A program made the position numbers and the translations under genes. Below are positions 1 to 8,689 of a stretch of 34,692 nt of DNA, in pieces. A model generated the notes under the pieces. It was not told the DNA's origin. It was given only the letters and a program-made list of their open reading frames with translations, and ran no database searches. Every line of letters starts with the position of its first letter. Position 1 is the stretch's first letter. The DNA is from Ruminococcaceae bacterium OttesenSCG-928-L11 (GTDB taxonomy: Bacteria > Bacillota > Clostridia > Oscillospirales > Ruminococcaceae). The stretch covers positions 1 to 34,692 of the forward strand of contig JAJDGX010000017.1 of assembly GCA_030265885.1 (NCBI GenBank), given 5' to 3'.

Positions 1-1673
1 TGTACCAGGCGAACGTATTCCTGCACTCCGGCATTTTCCAGTTCATCCAGATACAGGCTCCACCCCGTGTCCATGTCCAGACTTCCCGTGGTAAACTGCA
101 CCAGATACAGCTGCACAACGGAGTGAATGGCGGTGCGAAGGTCGTTGAGCCGCGCGTTCTGCGTCTCGGTCAGAAATACAAAGGGCACCTGACGGCCCTG
201 GGCGGAAAATGGCTTGTACAGCGCCGCTGTCGCCCGGAACAGCCGAGTCTCGGTTTCGTCGGTGGCGGCGCCCCGCATCCGGTAGGCGTAGGAACTGTAG
301 GAATTGATGGTCTGTGACCAGTGGACATTTTGCTGCGCCCCAAAGGGAAGAATCAGCTCATAATCGGCCGGCTGGCCGTCCAATCCCTCCACCCGGAGCG
401 GATTCCGTGTCCAGTCGACGCCCTCCACCCCCATGGTGGGGTGAATGTCCCAGCTGAGCAGCGCCGTCTGGTCGTACAATTCATCCATCCAGCGCATGGC
501 GGCCTCCGGCAGCGCACACGCCCGTGTGATGACAAAGGTGCCGATGTCACTGCCAATGGTCGGGCCATACCCTCGGTCATAGCCGTAGGCGGCTCTATCC
601 GGGCCCTTTAGGACAGGCAGCGCGGTAAAATCCTTGTGCCGCTCCCCCGAGGTGTTGGTAAAATGGGCCCAGCGAATGGCGGTGGCAACCCCCAGCCGGT
701 TTCCCTCCTCGTTTTCCACATAGGATGTCAGGGCAATCCTGTCCTGGGTGAAGGAATCCGGCATGATAAGCCCCTCCGTCATCAGGCGGCGGATGTAGGC
801 CACGCCCTCGCGGTAGGCGTCTGTCGCCGGGGAAAAAACCACCTTCCCATCCTCCATGGAAAGGTAGTTGGAGCGGTCGTAAAAGAGAAAGGATTGCAGC
901 AGATAGCTTTCAATCTCGTTGTGGGTGCCGGTCGCCCCCGCAAATAGGATCTCGTCGGCCAGCCCGTTTCCGTTGGGATCCAAATCCCGAAAGGCTATCA
1001 GCGTCTGGTACAGTTCCTCCGTAGTTTGGGGCAGCGGAATGTCCAGCGTCTTTAGCCAGGGATTGTAAATCCACGCCTTTTTGGGCATAGTGGTGTGGAG
1101 CACCTCGCCGATATTGGGCACATGATAGATGTTCCCGTCCGGCGTCACCGTGGAATCCAGCATGTAAGGGGCCTTCTCCATGGCCCTTTGGGTGTTGGGC
1201 GCGTATGTCTCTATCAGATCTCCCAAGGGGCGCAGCACGCCCTTGCTGCCGTAATACAGCACAGACGCGTCTGTAATGTAGCACTTCAAAAACACATCCG
1301 GCAAATCATTGCTGGCCAGACGGGCTCGGGTTTGCTCCTCCAGTGTGATTTTGGGGATGAAGTCCCATTCCACATGGATGTTGGTTTTTTCCTCGTAAAA
1401 CTGGGTAAAGGTGTTGGTGGCGTAGTCCTCCACATATTCGTCCGCCAAGGTGGCCACCCGCAAAACGACAGGCTCCTTTGCAATGGGAAACTCACCCGGA
1501 GGATTGATGGCAGACACCCGGCGGGTGACTCCGTCTGAATCCGGCGCGGCGGAATCCTCCGGCCCGCAGGCGGAAAAGCCGGATGCGCAAAGCGCGCATA
1601 TCAGCACAAGCAGCAGGACACATTTCCCACAGGGCAATCCCATACGGGAGTGGACATTGTATAATCGATTCAT
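1..1673 (-). CDS. Extracellular solute-binding lipoprotein of a sugar ABC transporter (3' end outside window)
   Basis: Reading leftwards from ATG at 1673, an open frame of about 557 codons runs off the window edge. A GGAGG lies 11 nt before this ATG. A second in-frame Met ten codons on has no ribosome site, so the first is chosen. Residues 11-36 form a lipoprotein signal: a hydrophobic stretch, then FSAC with the lipidated Cys at 36. After it comes a Ser/Asp/Pro linker and a mature domain beginning PVVLRVATLADEYVEDYA, with motifs such as RPLGDLIETYAPN and DLDPNGNGLADEILFAGATG that are typical of the large LplA/YtcQ-like binding proteins of Bacillota. It should be tethered outside the membrane and deliver an oligosaccharide to permeases lying beyond the left edge. 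It is divergent from the membrane AraC gene at 1960, the usual arrangement for such a regulator and its target. The substrate cannot be told from sequence. Confidence 0.88.
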   Translation of the reverse strand, partial: MNRLYNVHSRMGLPCGKCVLLLVLICALCASGFSACGPEDSAAPDSDGVTRRVSAINPPGEFPIAKEPVVLRVATLADEYVEDYATNTFTQFYEEKTNIHVEWDFIPKITLEEQTRARLASNDLPDVFLKCYITDASVLYYGSKGVLRPLGDLIETYAPNTQRAMEKAPYMLDSTVTPDGNIYHVPNIGEVLHTTMPKKAWIYNPWLKTLDIPLPQTTEELYQTLIAFRDLDPNGNGLADEILFAGATGTHNEIESYLLQSFLFYDRSNYLSMEDGKVVFSPATDAYREGVAYIRRLMTEGLIMPDSFTQDRIALTSYVENEEGNRLGVATAIRWAHFTNTSGERHKDFTALPVLKGPDRAAYGYDRGYGPTIGSDIGTFVITRACALPEAAMRWMDELYDQTALLSWDIHPTMGVEGVDWTRNPLRVEGLDGQPADYELILPFGAQQNVHWSQTINSYSSYAYRMRGAATDETETRLFRATAALYKPFSAQGRQVPFVFLTETQNARLNDLRTAIHSVVQLYLVQFTTGSLDMDTGWSLYLDELENAGVQEYVRLV

Positions 1674-1959
1674 CAGGCCGACGCCCTCCGGAGTTTGTTG
1701 GTTGATAGCTACATTCTACAGGCGGAGTTCATGAAAAACAAGATTCAGTTCATGGATAGGCTGCAATTTTTGTTTTTGGCAGATAATTCCTTATTATAAA
1801 AGGATTTTCCCGGCAAGCTACTGCATAGGGTACAATTTTTGGGCGGGGAGCATTTGTTGTATTTCGGTAAAAAAATCATTTTTTATTGTACATATTTATC
1901 TATTTATGATACAGTAGGATATATTTAGCCGAACATCCCACATGGAAGGAGAGGAGTGA
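1674..1959. promoter_or_regulatory. Divergent intergenic region, binding protein / AraC
   Basis: This 286-bp AT-rich gap separates two divergent genes and must hold both promoters. The clearest element is a perfect TATAAT on the minus strand (plus coordinates 1793-1798) with a poor -35, as expected of an activator-dependent promoter for the binding-protein gene. On the plus strand TATGAT at 1905-1910 is a possible -10 for the regulator, also without a good -35. The ribosome site AGGAG at 1947-1951 lies 8 nt before the GTG at 1960. No operator could be assigned. Confidence 0.4.
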
Positions 1960-4290
1960 GTGGGCTCCTATCTCAACAGAAAACGCAATCGGTTTATGAG
2001 CCGGTTCCTGCTTTCCCACCTGTTAATTCTGTTTGTGCCCCTGGTGGTTTTCACCGTAGGCTTTCGGGAAACCTCACAGATGATGAAGCGGGATACGCTG
2101 GAATCCAATCTGGCCAGCCTGGATCGCACCAAGTACGTCATCGACCAAAGTCTCAGCGACATCAACAAACTGGTGGACAGCATTTCCACCGACCCCAACC
2201 TCCAATGGCTCCTCACCCGCAGCCGCCCCCTGTCCCTGGCGGAATACACCGGCCTGTACGAGAGCACCAAGACTGTTCAGGCCCTGTACAATCTCTCCGC
2301 TATGGCTGTGTACCGGTATTACATTATTTACCCCAAAAGCGGCATCATTCTCTCCCCCTCCGGAACCTATAATTTGGACAGCTTTTACGGATACGCCTAC
2401 AGTGTGCCCGGTCTTACCTCCGACGAATGGCTGAACCGGTGCCTGGTGGAAACCGCCGCCGGCAGGTTTCTCCCCTCCGCCCCGGTGGTGGTGGAAGGCA
2501 AGGAAATCGCAGCCGTCACCTATTTGCGCTCCATCCCTGTCGCCTCCTACGGCGAGCCCCAGGCCATGGTGCTGATTTTGATCGACGCCGACCACCTGCT
2601 GGAGCCCCTTTCCGCCATCAACACCCAGGGAGGGAATGCCTGCATTGCGGATGCCAAGGGGCAGATCATTGTCTCCACCCACCCCGACCCCTACTATATC
2701 GTCGGCAGCGAGGACTCCAGCGGGTATGAGGAAATCAAGCTGGACGGCACCGGCATGCTTCACTCCTGGGTCGTATCCGGTGAAAACGGCTTTCAGTATT
2801 CCGCCCTGGCCCGTTCCGACGCGGTGATGCTGGAATTCAACCGCCTGCAGTTTACGGTTATCGTCGTCAGCCTGCTGTGTCTGGTGGGCGGCATCGCCAT
2901 TGCCTGGGCCCTTTCCTATGTCAACGCCAAGCCCCTGCGCGAGATCATCTCCACCGTCCGAAACCGCTGGGACGGCCTGCCCGAATCCGGCGTGGAGGAT
3001 TACAAATATCTGAAATCGGCGGTATCCGCCATTGTGGAAAGCGACCACTCCCTGCGCCAGCAAATCCAGAGCAGCCTGCCCATGGCCCGCACCAACTTTG
3101 TCGGCCAGCTGCTTCGGGGCGAAATTGCCGACTCAACGGAGGCCGATTCCCTCATCCGTCAGCTGGAACTGGATTTCGACGGCAGGCTGTACAATTCCGT
3201 CATTGTCGGCGTCAGCGGCTACTCCGACTACTCGGATCCGGAGACACTCAAGGAACTGAACACGCTGAAGGCCCTGCTGAAATCTGTGTGGGAGGAGTTT
3301 GGGGGCAGCCATCTGAAATGGTATTCCTGGGACATCAATGAGCAGGCTGTCGCCTTTCTGACCATTCACCGGGAGGAATCGCCGGAAAACTGTGCCCGCT
3401 CCCTTTCCGCCGACCTGGAGGCCTTCGGCAAATCCATGGAGCTGGATCTGGACATCCCTGTGTTCTACGAATACGGCGCCTTTTGCGACAACCTCATCGA
3501 TGTGTATGTCTCGTTTGGGGAGGCCAAGGTGCGGGCGGAGCGCAGGATGATTCTGGGCGCCTCCCCGGAGCCGGAGCTTTCCGACGCCGGCCAGTGGATC
3601 TACTATTACCCCCTGGAACTGGAGCAGCGAATTGTCAATGTAATCAAAGCCGGAAACCGGGCCGAACTGCTGAAAATTCTGGATCTCATCTATGAGGAAA
3701 ACTTCCGGCGCACTCAGATTCCCGAGGATATGGGCGCCAATCTGTTCAGCGAAATTCGCGGCACCATCTTCAAGGTATTCCGCCAGCTGAATATCGGCGA
3801 GTACGAGCAGGTCTACGCCATCAGCTCCATGCTAAAAAAAATCAAGCTGACAAAGGGCTCGGAGGAGCGGTTTCGCGAATCCCGGGAGTTGATACTCTAT
3901 CTCTGCGACATCACCACCACCAGCCGGGAGACCGGCCTTGCCCACGTCATCGAGGACATCCGCCACTATATCCAGGCTCACTACACCGACTCCAACCTGA
4001 GCCTGACGGAAATTGCCTCCCACTTCCAGTTCTCCGACCCCAACTTCTCCTATTTTTTCAAGGAGCACTTCCGGGAGAACTTCTCGGTATATCTGGAGCG
4101 CATCCGCATCGAGGCCGCCTGTGCCTCCATGGAGGATCCCGCTCTGGCCCTGGAGGAAATTGCCATTCAGGTCGGCTACAACAGCGCAGGCTCCTTCCGT
4201 CGGGCGTTTAAGCGAGTCAAGGGGATCATCCCCAGCGAATACAAGAAAATGTACTGCGAAACGGAGTCGGCCCCCGGCTCGCGGCGATGA
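1960..4290 (+). CDS. Membrane-anchored AraC-family regulator with extracytoplasmic sensor region
   Basis: This 776-residue protein starts at GTG with AGGAG 8 nt upstream. Helix 1 (residues about 14-36, FLLSHLLILFVPLVVFTVGF) and helix 2 (about 297-320, FTVIVVSLLCLVGGIAIAWA) enclose a roughly 260-residue outside region of the Cache-like type. A HAMP-like linker (NAKPLREIISTV) and a long cytoplasmic middle region follow. The C-terminus (about 663-770) is an AraC double helix-turn-helix, with LSLTEIASHFQFSDPNFSYFFKE and then EEIAIQVGYNSAGSFRRAFKR. Family knowledge: such one-component membrane regulators sense a ligand or binding protein outside and activate the adjacent transport genes. The divergent binding-protein gene is the obvious target. 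It is a full-length relative of the interrupted gene at 30564-32867. The ligand is unknown. Confidence 0.88.
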   Translation: MGSYLNRKRNRFMSRFLLSHLLILFVPLVVFTVGFRETSQMMKRDTLESNLASLDRTKYVIDQSLSDINKLVDSISTDPNLQWLLTRSRPLSLAEYTGLYESTKTVQALYNLSAMAVYRYYIIYPKSGIILSPSGTYNLDSFYGYAYSVPGLTSDEWLNRCLVETAAGRFLPSAPVVVEGKEIAAVTYLRSIPVASYGEPQAMVLILIDADHLLEPLSAINTQGGNACIADAKGQIIVSTHPDPYYIVGSEDSSGYEEIKLDGTGMLHSWVVSGENGFQYSALARSDAVMLEFNRLQFTVIVVSLLCLVGGIAIAWALSYVNAKPLREIISTVRNRWDGLPESGVEDYKYLKSAVSAIVESDHSLRQQIQSSLPMARTNFVGQLLRGEIADSTEADSLIRQLELDFDGRLYNSVIVGVSGYSDYSDPETLKELNTLKALLKSVWEEFGGSHLKWYSWDINEQAVAFLTIHREESPENCARSLSADLEAFGKSMELDLDIPVFYEYGAFCDNLIDVYVSFGEAKVRAERRMILGASPEPELSDAGQWIYYYPLELEQRIVNVIKAGNRAELLKILDLIYEENFRRTQIPEDMGANLFSEIRGTIFKVFRQLNIGEYEQVYAISSMLKKIKLTKGSEERFRESRELILYLCDITTTSRETGLAHVIEDIRHYIQAHYTDSNLSLTEIASHFQFSDPNFSYFFKEHFRENFSVYLERIRIEAACASMEDPALALEEIAIQVGYNSAGSFRRAFKRVKGIIPSEYKKMYCETESAPGSRR

Positions 4291-4336
4291 CAGTCCGCCT
4301 CGGGGATTTTACCATTTTGAGCAGGAGGAAATCGGC

Positions 4337-5248
4337 ATGCCGGGAGATATTGTGGATTTGTTGTGGCTTTCCCGCTATGACTACAAGCCCGGATGGACTC
4401 TCTCTCCCCACTCCCACACCTATTTTCAGCTGATCTATATTCTAGGCGGAGACGGCATCTTTGGCGACGGTCAGACAGAACTCGCCGCCTGTCGGGGCAG
4501 AGCCTTTTTGATTCGCCCGCATCAAAATCACTATCTGCGCAACACCTCGTCCCGCCCGCTAAAAACCCTGGATATGAAGTTCCGGGTGTACGACCCGACG
4601 CTTCGCGGATGCTTCGACGGAATGGGCGACTGCCCCTGTGTGGACAGCGCCGAGGTAGAGCAGTACTGGAACCGTATCAAGGAGGAGTGTGTGGGCAAGC
4701 GGCCCTTCTATCTGGAATCCGGCCGCTGCCTGCTGCTTCTGCTGCTCTACCACCTGATCCGGGCCGGGGATCCCGAGGCGGCGCTTCCCCGCCCGACGTC
4801 GGGCCCTCCCACAGCATCGGAGGACAACGGCGTTATGGAGACGTTCATGGAGTACATCCAGCGCAACTACCACCGTGCCCTGACGCTGGACAGCATCGCA
4901 GAGGCAATCAGCTACAACAAATCCTATCTGTGCCAGATGATTCGAAAATGCTGCGACGGCACCCCCATGCGCCTGCTGTACGAGCTGCGGGTGGACAAGG
5001 CCAAGGAACTGATTCGCACCGGCGATTACGACCTGAAGGGGGTCGCCTCCATGACCGGCTTCAGCAGCATTCACCACTTCTGCCGCACCTTTACCAAAAC
5101 AGTGGGCATGTCCCCCGGCGTCTACCGCGACCGGGAACACAACCGCATCTGCCAGGAAATTTGCGTAGACGAAAGCTTCCACAACATCATTTATACCCTG
5201 CAGCCCAAGGAGGCGGAGACTCCACCCTCCCCTGTTTGCGGCAAATAG
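4337..5248 (+). CDS. AraC-family regulator with N-terminal cupin
   Basis: This 303-residue protein starts at ATG 4337 with AGGAGG 8 nt upstream. The frame is open further back, but that part overlaps the preceding gene and is not used. Residues 1-130 look like an AraC ligand-binding cupin: SPHSHTYFQLIYILGGDGIF supplies the HxH and glycine pattern, followed by FLIRPHQNHYL. A helical linker with a low-complexity leucine run (LLLLLLY) follows. Residues about 175-280 are the AraC DNA-binding domain (LTLDSIAEAISYNKSYLCQMIRK and GVASMTGFSSIHHFCRTFTK). It lies 46 nt after the membrane AraC gene and probably shares its transcript. The locus thus has two AraC proteins, one membrane-bound and one soluble. 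A terminator follows. Confidence 0.87.
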   Translation: MPGDIVDLLWLSRYDYKPGWTLSPHSHTYFQLIYILGGDGIFGDGQTELAACRGRAFLIRPHQNHYLRNTSSRPLKTLDMKFRVYDPTLRGCFDGMGDCPCVDSAEVEQYWNRIKEECVGKRPFYLESGRCLLLLLLYHLIRAGDPEAALPRPTSGPPTASEDNGVMETFMEYIQRNYHRALTLDSIAEAISYNKSYLCQMIRKCCDGTPMRLLYELRVDKAKELIRTGDYDLKGVASMTGFSSIHHFCRTFTKTVGMSPGVYRDREHNRICQEICVDESFHNIIYTLQPKEAETPPSPVCGK

Positions 5249-5320
5249 GCGCTGTTTTGCCCTTCGCCCGGACACCTCACTCCACCGTCTTATCAACAGA
5301 ATAACGGAAACCGCACCGCA

Positions 5321-5357
5321 AAACAACCGGGACACCAGCATATCCCGGTTGTTTTTT
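5321..5357 (+). terminator. Rho-independent terminator after the AraC pair
   Basis: A perfect 12-bp stem (5321-5332 with 5343-5354, core ACAACCGGGA/TCCCGGTTGT) encloses a 10-nt loop and runs into a T tract ending at 5357. It ends the 1960-5248 transcript. Confidence 0.9.
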
Positions 5358-5433
5358 ACTCCCAAGAGACTTTTGCTAAATACCGTGTAAAAAAATATAA
5401 ATTTCAGACAAAGAATTTGCACGCCGCCATTAC

Positions 5434-5439
5434 TATAAT
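5434..5439 (+). promoter_or_regulatory. Possible -10 element of the GH2 transcript
   Basis: A perfect TATAAT lies just ahead of the tandem repeat. No good -35 sits at 16-18 bp; TTGCAC at 5417-5422 is only 11 bp away. If used, the transcript would contain the entire repeat as a leader of about 315 nt. Confidence 0.35.
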
Positions 5440-5456
5440 GGGGGGTATAGCGGACT

Positions 5457-5758
5457 GCCAAGGCGGAGGCTCAGCTGTATCCTTTATATCTGTACCTTGG
5501 CGGGAATTGGAGGTTAGTACAGGGCACTGCGCCCATCCCTCGGCTGTCGCCTCGGCTTTGCTTCGCAAAGTCCAACCCGCCAAGGCGGAGGCTCGGTTGT
5601 ATCCTTTATATCTGTACCTTGGCGGGAATTAGAGGTTAGTGCAGGGCACTGCGCCCATCCCTCGGCTGTCGCCTCGGCTTTGCTTCGCAAAGTCCAACCC
5701 GCCAAGGCGGAGGCTCAGTTGTATCCTTTATATCTGTACCTTGGCGGGAATTGGAGGT
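5457..5758 (+). repeat. 122-bp tandem direct repeat, about 2.5 copies, forming the GH2 leader
   Basis: Units begin at 5457, 5579 and 5701, an exact 122-bp period. Units 1 and 2 differ at four positions. The third copy is cut after about 58 bp, where the GH2 start begins. Each unit contains CCAAGGCGG near its start and CCTTGGCGGG about 40 nt later. The sequence CCCGCCAAGG spanning each unit boundary is the exact complement of the latter, so 10-bp stems with loops of about 30 nt can form at 5577-5626 and 5699-5748. Each unit also has a GGAGG- or AGAGG-like sequence, and complete units carry CTTTGC-TTC-GCAAAG and GGGC-ACTGC-GCCC hairpins. The GGAGG of the third copy (5753-5757) is the actual ribosome site of the GH2 gene. 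Confidence 0.93.
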
Positions 5759-5762
5759 TTGT

Positions 5763-8567
5763 ATGAAACCGAATACTGTGCTGTCGCCCCGGGTCAACGA
5801 GTTGTATCGCTCCCCCCTGCGCACCTATATCGACCTGAATGGGCAATGGGATTTCCAGCTGGATCCAGACAATACCGGCGAAGAAAAGGGCTTTCCCTCC
5901 GGCGCGGCGCTGGATGATACCATTGTGGTGCCGGGCTGCCTGGAGGCCCAGCAAAAGGGGCTGCACTACGGCCCGATTGTTCAGCCCGGGTGGTCGGGCT
6001 CCAGCGATGTCCCCTACTTTGGCACATCGTGGTACCGCAAGACATTTGCCGCGCCCGCCGCTCTCGACGGAGTGCTTATGCTGAATTTCGGCGGCGTCTC
6101 CACCGATTGCCGGGTATGGCTCAACGGTGAGCCTCTCTGCGAGCACCCCTACGGCTCCGTTGCCTTTGGCGTGGATGTCTCCGACCGCATCCGGCTCGGC
6201 CGGGAGAACACCTTGGTGGTGCGTGTGGAAAACAACCACACCTACGAGACCAATTCCCCTGCAGGCCCTCATGGCTTCGGCTCCTCCACCACGGAAATGC
6301 GCTGGTCCGGCATCTATCGCGGCGTCGAGTTGGTGGCGGCTGCCCCGGCTCACCTGACCGACCTGTTTGTCCGACCGGATGCCCGAGGCAGCCGCATTTC
6401 CCTGCACTGGGAGGCAGCCGGCATTGTCGGCGACGGCTGGGAACTGGACATCGCCGTAAAGCCTGTCGCCGGCGGCAGAGACTATTCCGTCCGTGTCCCC
6501 GTCTCCGCCGACACATCCCCGGTGGAAGTGGAGATGCCGGATGCCCTTCTGTGGAGCGACGATGCCCCCCATCTCTACACAGCATGTGCCACCCTGCACC
6601 AAAACGACAATCCCGTCGATTCGCTGACAGAGCGGTTCGGCCTGCGGGATATTTCCGTTGACGACAAGCACATCCTGCTCAACGGCAAGCCGGTGTATCT
6701 GCGGGGTGAGATGACCCACTTCCACTGGCCCGGCACCATTTCTCCCTGCACCGACCGGGAGGATCTGCGCCAAAAGCTGGGTGTATACAAGCAATACGGC
6801 ATGAACTTCATGCGGCACCACACCTACACGCCTCACCCGGAGTATCTGGAGGTGTGCGATGAACTGGGCTTGCTCTGTCACAACGAGCTTGGCATTGTGA
6901 GCAATGCATGGCAAATCGGCCCCGACCATTCCCCCACCGTGTGGCAGGCCACCGTCCGGGCCCATCGCAATCATCCCAGCGTCATCATCTGGTGCATGGG
7001 GAATGAGGCCATCCACGATACCATAACAGAGGATCTGCCCAACCCACAGCAAATGGCGCAGTACAAGCAGCTGACCTTCGCGCTGGACGACACCCGGCTG
7101 CTTCAGGACAACAGCCCCGGCTTTTTCCACTTCCCCGACAATCGCCCCAAGCAGAAAGCACCCATCCACCACGAACTGCGCAAAAGCGGCTCCTCTTACA
7201 TCGACCCGGCGGCCAAGCGCCATTATACCGGTGCACTGCGGCCCTGGCGCATGCTGTGGGCCGAGACCCGCACCAAGGAAAGCGGCATCGACCATCTGCT
7301 GCCTGTCTTTGTGCGCAACACCCAGCGCCTGCAGGGCCTGACGCGGAAATACGTGCTGGAGGAACTGCGGCTCAACGCGGTGTCTGTGCTGGATGAATAC
7401 TACCACGTCCCCCAGGAATACCAGGGCTACGAACTCTCCACCTTCCGGGATTCCGGCTCCTTTGTGTGGGGTACCGTGGACGATTACTGCGAGCCAAAGG
7501 CCGTCACCGCCGAGGAGTTCCGCCAGTCCAACAACGCCAGTGTTCTGCTGTGGGAGTACAAATGGTGGGATCGCCTCTTTGTCACAGGAAAGACAGAGTG
7601 CTTTGTCCCCGTGGCCCTTGCCTGCTCCCATTTTGGGAAACAGCCCATCCAGAACGGACAACTCCGGTGGCGAATCACCGCCGACGGAGCCGAACTTGTG
7701 GCCGGAGAGCGGGATAATCTGGTTCTTCGCTGTGGTGAGGTTAGCCGGATATGCGACACCCGCTTCTATTTGCCTGCCTGCGACAAGCCGGTCAAAATGG
7801 AATTGGAGGCCACTCTCACATGGGAGGGCGGCGCCATTCGCAATGCATGGCCCTTTTGGTGCTTCCCCAAAGAAAAGCTGACCGCCGCGCCCTGCACTAT
7901 GGTGGATCACCGGCTCGACTGGGTATCCAAGGCGCGGATTCGCCAGGATTACCCCTTCATCCAGGCTGTCTCCGGGCCGGTTGCAGCCGACAGCGTCCTG
8001 CTGACCGCCACTGCCGACGATGTGCTCTTCTCCCACCTGGCCCGGGGCGGCCGGGCGATGCTGCTGGGGCGGGACTGCTTCCAGGGTGAGGTGACAGAGT
8101 GGGGAGCCGCCCGGTCTGAGTATGCCCGGGGAACCATCCTCTCTGATCATCCTCTGGCCAATTGCATCCCCCACGATGGCTTTTGCGATATCCCCTACCA
8201 CGGCATGATCAGCGGACGGGTTGACCTGAACGGCCGCACCCGCAACGAATGCGGTTTCGCCATCGGCCTGCGGGACTGGCCCGCCCGGCTGACCCCCATT
8301 GTGGCAGGCATCCCCAGCTACAAGGCGGCGAAGCCCCAGCTGTTGGCCCACTTGTTTGAAGTTCGGGTCGGAAAGGGTCGACTGCTGGTAACCACCTTTG
8401 ATTTCTGCTCCCACTCGGCCCGCAACCCGGCCACCGCCTACTACTTTGACCAGGTGCTGCGCTATCTGGCCTCCGATGCCTTTGATCCGGCGGTACCCGT
8501 CACACCGGAATTTCTGCGGCAGGCCACCGAGTATGCCGGTGCCGGCATCTCCAAGCCCACATTTTAG
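5763..8567 (+). CDS. Glycoside hydrolase family 2 protein (beta-galactosidase/beta-glucuronidase-like)
   Basis: This 934-residue protein has its ATG 5 nt after GGAGG. A TTG four codons upstream overlaps the ribosome site and is rejected. The domain order fits GH2. First comes a sugar-binding jelly roll (about 25-200: YIDLNGQWDFQLD, FGTSWYRKTF, FGGVSTDCRVWLNGE). An immunoglobulin-like domain follows, then a TIM barrel from about 300 (ISVDDKHILLNGKPVYLRGE, MNFMRHHTYTPHPEYLEVCDELG). IIWCMGNE gives the likely acid/base Glu415; Glu471 in PIHHEL is the best nucleophile candidate. The C-terminal part (about 740-900, LARGGRAMLLGRDCF) resembles an accessory amidotransferase-like fold. There is no signal peptide, so it is cytoplasmic and hydrolyses an imported beta-glycoside. 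Exact sugar specificity is not evident. The larA-like gene follows after 122 bp. Confidence 0.9.
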   Translation: MKPNTVLSPRVNELYRSPLRTYIDLNGQWDFQLDPDNTGEEKGFPSGAALDDTIVVPGCLEAQQKGLHYGPIVQPGWSGSSDVPYFGTSWYRKTFAAPAALDGVLMLNFGGVSTDCRVWLNGEPLCEHPYGSVAFGVDVSDRIRLGRENTLVVRVENNHTYETNSPAGPHGFGSSTTEMRWSGIYRGVELVAAAPAHLTDLFVRPDARGSRISLHWEAAGIVGDGWELDIAVKPVAGGRDYSVRVPVSADTSPVEVEMPDALLWSDDAPHLYTACATLHQNDNPVDSLTERFGLRDISVDDKHILLNGKPVYLRGEMTHFHWPGTISPCTDREDLRQKLGVYKQYGMNFMRHHTYTPHPEYLEVCDELGLLCHNELGIVSNAWQIGPDHSPTVWQATVRAHRNHPSVIIWCMGNEAIHDTITEDLPNPQQMAQYKQLTFALDDTRLLQDNSPGFFHFPDNRPKQKAPIHHELRKSGSSYIDPAAKRHYTGALRPWRMLWAETRTKESGIDHLLPVFVRNTQRLQGLTRKYVLEELRLNAVSVLDEYYHVPQEYQGYELSTFRDSGSFVWGTVDDYCEPKAVTAEEFRQSNNASVLLWEYKWWDRLFVTGKTECFVPVALACSHFGKQPIQNGQLRWRITADGAELVAGERDNLVLRCGEVSRICDTRFYLPACDKPVKMELEATLTWEGGAIRNAWPFWCFPKEKLTAAPCTMVDHRLDWVSKARIRQDYPFIQAVSGPVAADSVLLTATADDVLFSHLARGGRAMLLGRDCFQGEVTEWGAARSEYARGTILSDHPLANCIPHDGFCDIPYHGMISGRVDLNGRTRNECGFAIGLRDWPARLTPIVAGIPSYKAAKPQLLAHLFEVRVGKGRLLVTTFDFCSHSARNPATAYYFDQVLRYLASDAFDPAVPVTPEFLRQATEYAGAGISKPTF

Positions 8568-8662
8568 CCGGACACCGGCGTCGCATTTTTATCCCAATCG
8601 TCGTTCCCATCTTCTACGGTGATTGGCCGAATTTTGAAACACCCCGCGGGCTCCATTGACGG

Positions 8663-8689
8663 TACGCCCTGGCGGAAATGGAGGGTACA
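8663..8689 (+). promoter_or_regulatory. Ribosome-site leader resembling the GH2 repeat leader
   Basis: The stretch ending in CTGGCGGAAATGGAGGG, 5 nt before the larA-like ATG, closely matches the 3' part of the 122-bp repeat (TTGGCGGGAATTGGAGG), and the same 5-nt spacing is used. The rest of the 8568-8662 gap shows no terminator or clear promoter, so the two genes probably share a transcript. Confidence 0.5.

Noticed and set aside
4013-4336. N-terminal extension of the cupin-AraC protein
   Set aside because: It overlaps the HTH of the preceding gene in another frame; AGGAGG fixes the start at 4337.
5457-5758. Repeats as a CRISPR array
   Set aside because: The 122-bp units are directly adjacent, with no unique spacers and no cas genes.
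5715-8414. 899-codon open frame antisense to the GH2 gene
   Set aside because: It is a shadow in G+C-rich DNA. The plus-strand protein has full GH2 motifs and a ribosome site; the antisense one has no recognisable domain.
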